From: Pseudomonadota bacterium | GTDB taxonomy: Bacteria > Pseudomonadota > Gammaproteobacteria > Steroidobacterales > SZUA-146 | Length of the DNA stretch: 48,784 nucleotides | Reading direction: 5' to 3' | Assembly (NCBI GenBank): GCA_039028935.1 | Contig: JBCCHD010000026.1 | Coordinates: forward strand, 1-48,784 | Shown: piece after piece, positions 27,801 to 34,711 of the stretch | Numbering within the stretch: the stretch's first letter is position 1 | Layout of the letters: every line of letters starts with the position of its first letter | Program-made: the position numbers and the translations under genes | The notes under the pieces: generated by a model | What the model was told of the DNA's origin: nothing | The model's input: only the letters and a program-made list of their open reading frames with translations | The model's database searches: none

Positions 27801-28205
27801 ATGCGCATGGCGTCTGTGCCTCCGTCAGAAGTGCCGGATGCAGCGCGACGCTGCGAGCAAGCGATTCGAAATACACTTGACGACCAGCGCGGGCGTTGGA
27901 TTCTTGAGCCGCACGAGGATGCGGTCAATGAAATGGAGCTTTCCGGATGGCTCGACAATCAGACTCACCGCGTTGTACTCGATCGCACGTTTGTACACGA
28001 TGGCTATCGTTGGATTATCGATTACAAAACCGGTGCCCATGAGGGCGGCACCGTTGATGCTTTTATGGATTCGGAGCTAGAGCGGTATCAGCCACAGCTT
28101 GAGCGTTATGCGCGGATTATGATGCGACTGAATCGTCAGCCCATTAAGCTTGCATTGTACTTTCCCATGCTCAAGGGCTGGCGGGAGTGGGACTATCTGT
28201 CGTAG
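24813..28205 (+). CDS. AddA-like UvrD-family helicase-nuclease
   Basis: The start is ATG 24813, with GAGG about 9 bases upstream; 1130 residues. All SF1A helicase motifs are present: VQAPAGSGKTELL (Walker A, Lys32), AITFTRKAAAEMR (Ia), LLVDEFQDTARSQF (II), VGDPMQSIYRFREANV (III), LQCNFRSVP (IV), TIHKAKGLQFDTVILPG (V) and RLLYVAATRAKHRLHL (VI). The C-terminal nuclease has IGTVVHRVLQ, VLDRTFVHDG and WIIDYKTG. It is probably the motor and second nuclease of an AddAB-type enzyme that resects double-strand breaks for RecA. It overlaps the AddB-like gene and converges with gspN, 18 bases apart. Confidence 0.92.
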   Translation: MSSALPADDQARSEALNVDRSYIVQAPAGSGKTELLTQRFLSLLALVDHPEEVWAITFTRKAAAEMRKRLFGALEMAMGEEPEKAHERRTYDIAKRVVRRNEEKAWELDVNPNRLQIFTIDSLCANLVRQMPVLSGFGTVPTIANFPDRLYGLAARRTLRSLHEQKEAGRQVQTLLMHLDNNAERAEQLLSAMLASRDRWLPHVAGQGRPELQRDALEAALREKVEAQLTRVSDALPLEHLDDLLDLGHFAAENVPTNNSPIRVLRGVDALPACTAESLPLWRGIQQFLLTASGALRRVVNVNQGFPPPGKADGDEQKTTFKEQKARMGALLEDLQHHEAFVRELADVESLPPVTYTQEQWNVFAALLSLLNLSVAHLKVLFQETGEVDYTEVSHRALTALGSTENPTDLALQLDYRLKHLLVDEFQDTARSQFDLVEGLVAGWQPGDGRTLFLVGDPMQSIYRFREANVGLFLQARDRGIGQIKPEFLQLQCNFRSVPSLVEWCNTAFATAFPAHDNIDRGAVQFSPATVSLQESEAPSVKTYAVPEPEASVEAELVASIIKEEVADDRSRTIAVLVRARSHLNDILPAMRRAGVRYRALDLEALREQPIVRDLFALTRALLHLGDRTAWLTVLRAPWCGLTLNDLHALAADNHDLTIWELCINERRRQPLSDDGQMRLTRIKGVLAKSLGERGRRTLRRWVEGTWAALGGPACVFSEAEGRNAEAFFQLLEQADADGFKDDIDYLNELIDQLKAADDTEADSQVQVMTIHKAKGLQFDTVILPGMARMTNNVDASLLRWIESTRENGDPSLLLAPIQPTGEQEPIYRYLNRLDKEMSRYEDDRLLYVAATRAKHRLHLIGGVKEDKDGAVATPPSGSFLRSVWPVVKSALSDPSAWVEEETMMTLARPTIDPRKRPLYRVPSEWMMPSKPHPKPWRPRSALDAEYEAVEFSWASETARHIGTVVHRVLQQIANDGVDNWVTQWSDALSDYLQQMMRMASVPPSEVPDAARRCEQAIRNTLDDQRGRWILEPHEDAVNEMELSGWLDNQTHRVVLDRTFVHDGYRWIIDYKTGAHEGGTVDAFMDSELERYQPQLERYARIMMRLNRQPIKLALYFPMLKGWREWDYLS

Positions 28206-28223
28206 AAGCGGCGAGACGACGCG

Positions 28224-28979
28224 TTATTCTGGCGTCGCGTAGGACCCGGTGCTGGTCAGCACATAGTGACCCTGATTGTCGCGTTGGGCGCCGAGCATGC
28301 CGACGGCCTGGGTGATCGTACCGGGCGTGGTGTTGGTTGGTTGAATTGAGGCTTCGACGCGCCACGATTTATCGTCGCTGAGAATCACATTCCCATTGAG
28401 TTTGAAGACGGCCTCGGTATCGGACATGACGCCATGCACGTCATGCTCGTCGGTGGGTGCAAACACTAATGAAAAACTGCCCAGTTCAGTGTTGCTGAGT
28501 TGCTCGGTGACGCGCGCAAATTGAATTTCGCCTTGCGCCGCCACGACAGCGCCGTTTTTCCACGCCACGTGTTCTAACTGCAAACCGGCTTTGCCCGTTA
28601 ACGCGACGGGCAGTGCGAGCAACTCGCCGACCTGCTCCAGAGGCAGGACCCCTTTTAGATCATCAACAGAGCCGCGACGACCAAACAATCCCTGATTAAT
28701 GTCGGCCTGCAGAGCGCCATCCGGTAATCGGGCGTTAACGCGTGCGCCAGCTTTTAGCAATAGGAGCTTCCAGGGCTTGAGTGACCAGCGTACGTTGGTG
28801 AGCCGCAGCGCCGGCGTTGTGACCGATGCAGCCTCGCCGTTCCATGCCGAGCCGGAGAGGCCGCTGACCGTCGTACCCGGCGGCACCAGCCACCCTGCCG
28901 CGACGCTCGCGGGAAGTTGCACCAACGCAATCAGCGCGTAACACAGCGCTCCAAAAACCAACCAACGACGCCAACTCAC
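28224..28979 (-). CDS. gspN: Type II secretion system protein N
   Basis: A 251-residue protein with one N-terminal membrane segment (WLVFGALCYALIALVQLPAS) and a beta-rich periplasmic part. It shows SGLSGSAWNGEA, VRWSLKPWKLLL and GALQADI, typical of GspN. GspN is an accessory inner-membrane T2SS protein that is missing in many systems. It is the last gene of the gsp operon, 5 bases after gspM, and converges with the AddA-like gene. Confidence 0.87.
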   Translation of the reverse strand: MSWRRWLVFGALCYALIALVQLPASVAAGWLVPPGTTVSGLSGSAWNGEAASVTTPALRLTNVRWSLKPWKLLLLKAGARVNARLPDGALQADINQGLFGRRGSVDDLKGVLPLEQVGELLALPVALTGKAGLQLEHVAWKNGAVVAAQGEIQFARVTEQLSNTELGSFSLVFAPTDEHDVHGVMSDTEAVFKLNGNVILSDDKSWRVEASIQPTNTTPGTITQAVGMLGAQRDNQGHYVLTSTGSYATPE

Positions 28980-28984
28980 AGCGC

Positions 28985-29476
28985 TTATTGACCGACAGAC
29001 TTGGCGAGCGTAACGCTGCCGCTTACGACGCCGGGCGTGTCATCGTCCCGCGTGAGATTGACCGCGTCTACGCCAACACTGTGTTGCGCGTGCAGTTCAC
29101 CAAACCAGCCCATCATCGAGTTAAAACTCGACGCATCGAACTGAACGCGCAGTTTGTTACTGCCAGAGGCGGTGCTGCTGCGTGGAACGAGGTCAAATTT
29201 TTTGGTCGACACATCCACAATAGACAACAGTGAACGATTACTGCCACCTCGAGGCGTGTTGCTCGGCGCCGCACTCGACTGTTTTAAAACGGGCGCAACG
29301 CGCTTCATATACTCAAGGTCTTGCTCGGCGACCGCCACTCGCTCTTTGTATAGCGTAGCGCCTGAGAACAACGGCTCGAGAATGAGAAAGTACAATATTG
29401 CCACGACAATCATGACGCCCATCGCGCTGACCAGTGTGCGTTCTCGGGTTTCGAGCCCTTGCCACCATTCGTTCAT
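28985..29476 (-). CDS. gspM: Type II secretion system protein M
   Basis: A 163-residue bitopic inner-membrane protein: MNEWWQGLETRERTLV at the N-terminus, one membrane helix (AMGVMIVVAILYFLILEPLF), a coiled segment (YKERVAVAEQDLEYMKRVAP) and a small ferredoxin-like periplasmic domain. GspM binds GspL and stabilises it in the assembly platform. Its ATG overlaps the gspL stop by four bases, and gspN follows after 5 bases. Confidence 0.92.
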   Translation of the reverse strand: MNEWWQGLETRERTLVSAMGVMIVVAILYFLILEPLFSGATLYKERVAVAEQDLEYMKRVAPVLKQSSAAPSNTPRGGSNRSLLSIVDVSTKKFDLVPRSSTASGSNKLRVQFDASSFNSMMGWFGELHAQHSVGVDAVNLTRDDDTPGVVSGSVTLAKSVGQ

Positions 29477-30717
29477 GGCTGCCCCCGCTTAAGCTGTACG
29501 CGGCCCTGGACCGTGCTGCCATTGGCTTTGGTTGAGTTGAGGCTGGCGTCTATCGCGTCATTGCTGGCGATCTGAGTGGCAAATCCATCGAGCAGCTGCA
29601 GACTCGGCGCCACGACCTCAAGATCCAAATTGCCGGGGCGGAAACTCATGCGTCGAACATCCAGTCCGGACACGTCCTGCGAGACCGTGGCGACGGTGTG
29701 GATATATTGAAGAAATTCTGAGCCGCCGGTCACGCTGGCGTTGCCGGTATCGCGCATTTCGGCGCGGAACATGCCGGGTGGATCGGGAAAACGCTGCCGA
29801 TTCGGATAGGTTTCTTTCGCGAGTGTCTGCATGGCGGCATTGAGTTCGGACAGGCGAGATTTCATGGCGCTCAGTTCCATGGCCTTGAAACCAACGGTCA
29901 ACGCCATGAAGAGGCCAGCGGCGATCGCCGCGGGCTTCCAGGGTGACAGCATCTTCTCGTAACTGGTCGAGGGCGCATAGTCGCCTTGCAGTAAGTTGGG
30001 CATGGCGGGCGATTGCGCCTCGCCGGCGAGTTTGGTCAACGCACCGTGCGGTAGCCGTCGAAATTCAGCATGCTCGAAGGCTTCATGGATCGCATTGATG
30101 GCACCGTCGCTATGGTCGCTGCCCGCATCATCGAGATACACCGTGATGGGCATCGGCGATTCGTCATCGCGTTGCACTTCGGCCAGTCCGAGCGCATCGA
30201 CCACCGAATCCAGAGCGATGTTCACGGCATCGCCATCGGCGGTGCGCAATGTCGCTTCGCGTGCCTCGACTAATACCGTGCAGCCATCCTCCGTGAGCGG
30301 CAGCGCCGCATCCAGTGGAATCACAATGTTCGGCGTCAGGTTGTGCCCTTCAAGTTTGTCGAGCAGGGTATCCAACAGCGAACGACCCACCGCAGCCACC
30401 GCAAAACGGCCGTCGTCATCCCGCTTGCCGGCACCAAAGTGCAATTCATCGGTACCCGAAATTAAGTGGTCTTCGAAGGAAAAGGGGAGGGCCTGCAAGA
30501 GCTTTTGCGTGCTCTTGAGCGGCAGGCTACTGTGGCCGACCAAGCTATCGTTAGCAGGCAACAGCACGCAGACCTTTCGTAAGTGTGCGGCGGTTGAGGC
30601 GTCCGCCAGCGTGCCATGGGTGATATCGCCAATACGCGTACCGGCGTCATCCACCACCAGCCAACTCGGCTGATCACTGGGGTGGTCAGGAATACGTAAT
30701 ACTAACGTTTCGGGCAT
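29473..30717 (-). CDS. gspL: Type II secretion system protein L
   Basis: A 414-residue inner-membrane protein. The cytoplasmic part (~1-260) has the actin-like fold that binds the GspE ATPase (KLLQALPFSFEDHLI is a family landmark). One membrane helix is at ~263-281 (AAIAAGLFMALTVGFKAME), followed by a periplasmic ferredoxin-like domain. It anchors GspE and pairs with GspM. It starts 51 bases after gspK, the largest internal gap among gspG-N, and overlaps gspM by four bases. gspE itself is not in the window. Confidence 0.93.
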   Translation of the reverse strand: MPETLVLRIPDHPSDQPSWLVVDDAGTRIGDITHGTLADASTAAHLRKVCVLLPANDSLVGHSSLPLKSTQKLLQALPFSFEDHLISGTDELHFGAGKRDDDGRFAVAAVGRSLLDTLLDKLEGHNLTPNIVIPLDAALPLTEDGCTVLVEAREATLRTADGDAVNIALDSVVDALGLAEVQRDDESPMPITVYLDDAGSDHSDGAINAIHEAFEHAEFRRLPHGALTKLAGEAQSPAMPNLLQGDYAPSTSYEKMLSPWKPAAIAAGLFMALTVGFKAMELSAMKSRLSELNAAMQTLAKETYPNRQRFPDPPGMFRAEMRDTGNASVTGGSEFLQYIHTVATVSQDVSGLDVRRMSFRPGNLDLEVVAPSLQLLDGFATQIASNDAIDASLNSTKANGSTVQGRVQLKRGQP

Positions 30718-30768
30718 GGCGTTTTCGCTGGTTATCCTTGGTTCTATGCCGAATTATTCACAATCGGG

Positions 30769-31701
30769 TTATTCGAAGCCAGAGCGGCGGAGGCGGGTCG
30801 CAATGGTGCCATTGCGCTGATCACGTTCCAAAAGACTGTACATGCTGAACTGCGTGGTGCCAAGCGAAACGATCGAATTGACACCAAAATACTCTGAGCT
30901 AACGGTCGCGATGGCAAGCGCCTCTTGCGGCAAAAAGGCACTGACTTGATCGAGCGACTCATAGGGTTCACCGATGCGGTTTTCGGTGATGAGTTGAGCA
31001 TCAAACACCGTGACACCCTCGGCCAACGCCGCCAGCACAGTTTCTTGCGCGGTGTTGACGTTTATCAGCGTCCCACGAGGCAGCGCGGTCACGTGTGGCT
31101 TTAGCGCGAGCCACACCGGTCCTTCGATCCCTTGGACTGTGCGTAATTCTGAGGCATCGGTGAGATAGACGTTGGCGGTTCGGTAGGCGGGCTCTGCGCC
31201 GGTGTAGGCATCGTCTTCGGCGCCGGTGGGGAAGGTCACTTCCACATCCGCATCGATCCAATCCACCACCGCGTCCGCGATTTGCGGATCGATTTCGAGC
31301 AGCATGAGCATGCGCACAAACACGTTGTACCACATCTCATCCTTTTGTCCCGTTTGGGTCACCAAGTTGTTGAGGTTGAATCGGCCCTGCATGTCCTCGA
31401 TGTTGCCGGTGAGCTGTCCACCGTCGATGGGTAATGGTGGTAGAGTCACCGCCCACGCTTCGTCCAGTGAGTCCCACTGTGTCTCCTGAGCATCGATCAA
31501 TAGCGTGTCCGCGACCCATGCTTCAGCACCCAATGCATATTGCCGCGCTTGATCCATGTTGTTGAGATTGCGAGTGCGATGTATTTCTAGGTTAGCGGTC
31601 CAGAGTAGATTGGCGGCAATGGTCACGCCAATCGCCACCACCATCATTGCTGCGAGCATCGCCACACCGTGCTGTTTGCTGGGCAATCGATGACGTCGCA
31701 T
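30769..31701 (-). CDS. gspK: Type II secretion minor pseudopilin GspK
   Basis: A 310-residue prepilin. The short leader ends in QHG, with cleavage expected before VAMLAAMMVVAIG. As in other GspK proteins the Glu at mature position 5 is missing. The large globular domain has MQGRFNLNNLV, IADAVVDWIDAD, YRTANVYLTDASEL and a helix-hairpin-like GTLINVNTAQETVLAALA. GspK caps the pseudopilus tip with GspI and GspJ. Its start overlaps the gspJ end by one base. Confidence 0.94.
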   Translation of the reverse strand: MRRHRLPSKQHGVAMLAAMMVVAIGVTIAANLLWTANLEIHRTRNLNNMDQARQYALGAEAWVADTLLIDAQETQWDSLDEAWAVTLPPLPIDGGQLTGNIEDMQGRFNLNNLVTQTGQKDEMWYNVFVRMLMLLEIDPQIADAVVDWIDADVEVTFPTGAEDDAYTGAEPAYRTANVYLTDASELRTVQGIEGPVWLALKPHVTALPRGTLINVNTAQETVLAALAEGVTVFDAQLITENRIGEPYESLDQVSAFLPQEALAIATVSSEYFGVNSIVSLGTTQFSMYSLLERDQRNGTIATRLRRSGFE

Positions 31702-32321
31702 CAGCTTGCCACCTCGATAATGCGCCGGACGATGCCCATCGTTTCAGATTCGAGCGTCACTTCAATAGCGACTGGCAAATCCTGTAATCCCGCGCCATCG
31801 CGCGACAGTGGCCAGCTTTCCGTCCATTCGAGTTGACGCGTCATAAAACGCACATTCATCGACAAAATGCCCTCGATTAGTTCGCGCCGCACAGGCACCG
31901 AGCCCTGTGTACGATCGAGTACCAGCCAGTGACTACGGTATAGCGTGTCATCTTCGATCTGATAGGCCACTCGCTGTTGCTGGCTGCGCTTGAGGTTGAG
32001 CGTATTGCTGTAACCGCCAACCGTCATTTCGATGCCACCCTCGCTTTCTGCAGTCATTACCGCTGCCAGCTGTCCTTGGCCAACCAGGTCCCGCACCGGC
32101 CGCGGCTGAATCTGTGCCAAATCTCGCGTAATCACTTGCATGGCGATCTGGATTTCTTGTAGCTGTTCAAAGCGCGCTTCAAGTTTTACCCTATTCCTGC
32201 CCGCCTGCGAGATGGCGGTCCAGGCCAGCGCAGTCACGATCGCGAGAAGGCCAACCACGACGACGATTTCGATAAGCGTGAAACCCGCTTGGCGTTGCTT
32301 ATTGAGTATCGGGACTCGCAT
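31701..32321 (-). CDS. gspJ: Type II secretion minor pseudopilin GspJ
   Basis: A 206-residue prepilin with the type IV leader and helix QAG^FTLIEIVVVVGLLAIV (Glu5 present). The globular part shows QIAMQVITRDLAQIQPRPVRD and LLE-type strands typical of GspJ (DDTLYRSHWLVLDR). It forms the tip complex with GspI and GspK. It shares one base with gspI upstream and one with gspK downstream, so translation is tightly coupled. Confidence 0.93.
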   Translation of the reverse strand: MRVPILNKQRQAGFTLIEIVVVVGLLAIVTALAWTAISQAGRNRVKLEARFEQLQEIQIAMQVITRDLAQIQPRPVRDLVGQGQLAAVMTAESEGGIEMTVGGYSNTLNLKRSQQQRVAYQIEDDTLYRSHWLVLDRTQGSVPVRRELIEGILSMNVRFMTRQLEWTESWPLSRDGAGLQDLPVAIEVTLESETMGIVRRIIEVAS

Positions 32322-32848
32322 CAGTTGTCTCGCTCAAGGCCGCGTCGAGGGTCTGGCCGCTGGCCAGGCAGCGGAGGTGTGCCTGGGACGGTGGGCGGCT
32401 GAAGCTGTCCACCGGTGTTGGCATCCGGCCAACCGCTCCACGGGCGCAAATTCGCATCGGGTGTGTTGTTACCCATGAACGCCGACATGGAGTACAGCGA
32501 TTTGTCCGGCGATTCTGCGCGCGCTACCGTGATATCAACACGTCGAATTCCCTCGACCGGTGTTTGACTAATGTCCATTGCCCACCGCCATTCGGCGCCC
32601 GCCATTTCCTCATCACCATCGGAGCGTCCGGTGCTTGGGAGCCCGGGTTTGAGTCGTAGTTCGGTCAGGGCATTCATAGCGACCCATCGTCCGTATGTGA
32701 TCTCCTGAGTGCGTTTAGCCACTTTGGCCGATTGCGACACCTTCATGGAAATGGCCAAGACCGTAATGCTCACAATGCTGAACGCGACCAGCACTTCGAT
32801 TAGCGTGAAGCCCCGTTTGTGGGAAAGAGATTGCGGTCTAAAAGCCAT
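32321..32848 (-). CDS. gspI: Type II secretion minor pseudopilin GspI, with long C-terminal tail
   Basis: A 175-residue prepilin: KRG^FTLIEVLVAFSIVSITV leader and helix (Glu5 present), then WVAMNALTELRLK and AEWRWAMDISQTPVEGIRRV, as in GspI. The family is usually near 120-130 residues. Here a Pro/Gly/Asn-rich tail of about 45 residues follows (DANLRPWSGWPDANTGG, then PPTVPGTPPLPGQRPDPRRG). It overlaps gspH by 11 bases and gspJ by one. Confidence 0.93.
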   Translation of the reverse strand: MAFRPQSLSHKRGFTLIEVLVAFSIVSITVLAISMKVSQSAKVAKRTQEITYGRWVAMNALTELRLKPGLPSTGRSDGDEEMAGAEWRWAMDISQTPVEGIRRVDITVARAESPDKSLYSMSAFMGNNTPDANLRPWSGWPDANTGGQLQPPTVPGTPPLPGQRPDPRRGLERDN

Positions 32849-33392
32849 ATTGAAGCTCGATCAGTTCGCGCGAACTGTCTGGGTGTATCTTAAGATGAAA
32901 GGCGGGTTCCACGTCGTCCATCTCAAAGTACAGGTCGAAGGGCGTAATTTCACCGCTCGCAAGCATGAGCACTTGAGGTGTGGGTACGAACTCCTCGTCT
33001 CCCTCTTCGCTTTCGTCTCGCTCTTCGGGTTCGGGCCACGTGACGGAGTTTTCTTCGATCGCAATTTCCATCCGCATGTTGTCGGGCAACGTGCGTGCGC
33101 GAAACATACGCTCGGTGCTCAGGTCGAGCCAGCGCTGTTGGGTCAAGTCGTAAAGATAAAACTGGTAGCCATTGTCTTCGACTACCATGCCGATATCGCG
33201 GCCCTGCAATAGCGCTTGCTCTGAGGCCAGTCGAACCAAGGCATTCATGCGACGAGCTTCTTCTTTCAGCGCTTTTTTGCCCCCTGCTTGGATATTCAAG
33301 GCGAACACGGCGGTCAATACGGTGATGATCAATAACACCACCGACACTTCAATCAGTGTGAAACCGTACTCGCGTGAAGGAGAACGACGCAT
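32838..33392 (-). CDS. gspH: Type II secretion minor pseudopilin GspH
   Basis: A 184-residue prepilin: EYG^FTLIEVSVVLLIITVLT leader and helix, then ALKEEARRMNALVRLASEQA and DIGMVVEDNGYQFYLYD, the usual GspH beta sandwich. An acidic loop, EPEERDESEEGDEE (~residues 120-133), is inserted. GspH connects the tip complex to the GspG shaft. It lies 17 bases after gspG and overlaps gspI. Confidence 0.93.
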   Translation of the reverse strand: MRRSPSREYGFTLIEVSVVLLIITVLTAVFALNIQAGGKKALKEEARRMNALVRLASEQALLQGRDIGMVVEDNGYQFYLYDLTQQRWLDLSTERMFRARTLPDNMRMEIAIEENSVTWPEPEERDESEEGDEEFVPTPQVLMLASGEITPFDLYFEMDDVEPAFHLKIHPDSSRELIELQYGF

Positions 33393-33409
33393 AATAGGTC
33401 GGTCGTTGG

Positions 33410-33868
33410 TTATTCCCAGCTGCCGATATCGAGGTCAGCACCTTCGCCGCCGGGCGCGCCGTCGCGTCCATACGAGAAGATGTCGTACTCACCGCCTTGT
33501 TGGCCCGGCGAGAGGTAAATGTAGTCGCGACCCCACGGGTCCTTGATGTTGTTCTTGCGAAGGTACCCACCTTCTGGATACGCGGTAAGATCCGGCGACG
33601 GTGAGGAGATGAGCGCCTGTAAGCCCTGATCCGTTGTCGGATAACTGAAATTGTCCAGTTGATACATATCCAACGCACTCGACAGTGCTGCCAAATCGGT
33701 GCGCACTTTCTGTTGTTGGGCGGGCACACGGCGGTTGAGTACATTCGGTGCGATCATCGCGGCCATGATGCCGAGAATCACGATAACCACCATGACTTCC
33801 AACAAGGTAAATCCCCGGGCTCGATGGGAAGCGGCGGCGATGCGGTATGAGGCGGTCGATGCATTCAT
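33410..33868 (-). CDS. gspG: Type II secretion major pseudopilin GspG
   Basis: A 152-residue prepilin with RARG^FTLLEVMVVIVILGIMA (Glu5 present), YPTTDQGLQALI, IKDPWGRDYIYLSPG and the C-terminal calcium-binding region FSYGRDGAPGGEGADLDIGSW. This is the canonical major subunit that builds the pseudopilus shaft. AAAGGACATCACAC precedes the ATG. A second gspG-like gene lies 294 bases upstream, and gspH follows after 17 bases. Confidence 0.95.
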   Translation of the reverse strand: MNASTASYRIAAASHRARGFTLLEVMVVIVILGIMAAMIAPNVLNRRVPAQQQKVRTDLAALSSALDMYQLDNFSYPTTDQGLQALISSPSPDLTAYPEGGYLRKNNIKDPWGRDYIYLSPGQQGGEYDIFSYGRDGAPGGEGADLDIGSWE

Positions 33869-34162
33869 GTGTGATGTCCTTTCATCCGTTCAGTTTGTGC
33901 GTGGTGGATTAGCATGACGCGAACACTGCTGTTTTGGAGTGTCTCTCGTCGCAATAATTCCCGTCATTTTAGCAGAAATTGCAGCGTTTCCCGCAGAGTC
34001 GAGCACAAAATCAATGTCCCATCTGAGCGCGCACGACGCGTAGGCATTCCGACCAGCGGCGGCGGCCGTCGGCCCGGAACGACCTGATTGCTCGGTGCGG
34101 ACAGGACCGGGCAATCCACCATCAAACACCGGATCGGTGGGTGTGCGTGAAGACGTAAGGTG
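33869..34162. other. Intergenic region between the two gspG genes, with hairpins
   Basis: No convincing gene is found in 294 bases. On the minus strand TGCCCGGT and ACCGAGCA (ends 34113 and 34089) form an 8-pair stem with one mismatch, and CACCGATCCGGTG (34127-34139) can form a short 5-pair stem just after the gspG2 stop. These may stabilise or partly stop the transcript so that the two GspG proteins are made at different levels. A TAAAAT near 33965-33970 (minus strand) could be a -10 for gspG. Confidence 0.4.
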
Positions 34163-34630
34163 TTACCGGTGTTGAATATCCTCGTCTGGGCCTTCCCCTC
34201 CGGCGGCGCCGTCGCGCCCCATCGACATGAGTTCAAAGGGCGCATCGACGCCTGGGCGACGATAAACATAATGCTGTCCCCATGGGTCAACAAGGTCTTC
34301 GTGTTCGAGATAGCCATACTCAGGATAAGCGCCCGGTAACGCGACGGGCGCTTCAATGAGCGCCTGAAGGCCTTCCTCGTTGGTTGGCAGGCGTCCGTGA
34401 TTGAGTTGAAAGAGCTGGAGCTGGGAGGCGATCGTATTGAGATTCGTGGTCGCCGCCTGCACCCGGGCCTGCTCGGTTTGCCAGAAAAGTTTGGGCGCAA
34501 CGAGCGCGGCCATGATCCCTATGATGACCATCACGACCATGACCTCGATCAGCGTAAATCCACGTGGTGACCGGGCATTCCATCGGTTGGCCGGGGCTGT
34601 AGCGTCCACCAGTGAGTACGGGTTCTGCAT
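34163..34630 (-). CDS. Second GspG-like major pseudopilin
   Basis: The start is ATG 34628-34630, with GAGGAG 7 bases upstream; 155 residues. It has an unusually long leader before SPRG^FTLIEVMVVMVIIGIMA, then LPTNEEGLQALIEAP, LVDPWGQHYVYRRPG and MSMGRDGAAGGEGPDEDI, so the calcium-site region is kept. It ends in QHR instead of the usual DIxSW. It is a true paralogue of gspG (33410-33868), not a minor pseudopilin. It is the first gene of the gsp operon and diverges from the rhombosortase gene, 81 bases between starts. Confidence 0.9.
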   Translation of the reverse strand: MQNPYSLVDATAPANRWNARSPRGFTLIEVMVVMVIIGIMAALVAPKLFWQTEQARVQAATTNLNTIASQLQLFQLNHGRLPTNEEGLQALIEAPVALPGAYPEYGYLEHEDLVDPWGQHYVYRRPGVDAPFELMSMGRDGAAGGEGPDEDIQHR

Positions 34631-34711
34631 TTTGCAACTCCTCGTCATTGTTGTGACTCCCTGGCGGGGTTCGATAGACTAGACGACAAAAGATTCCCGT
34701 GAAGGCTTTGC

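Noticed and set aside
33890-34129. A minus-strand frame of 79 residues between the gspG genes
   Set aside because: Arg/Ala/Pro-rich composition without any motif, no ribosome binding site, and it contains the hairpins.
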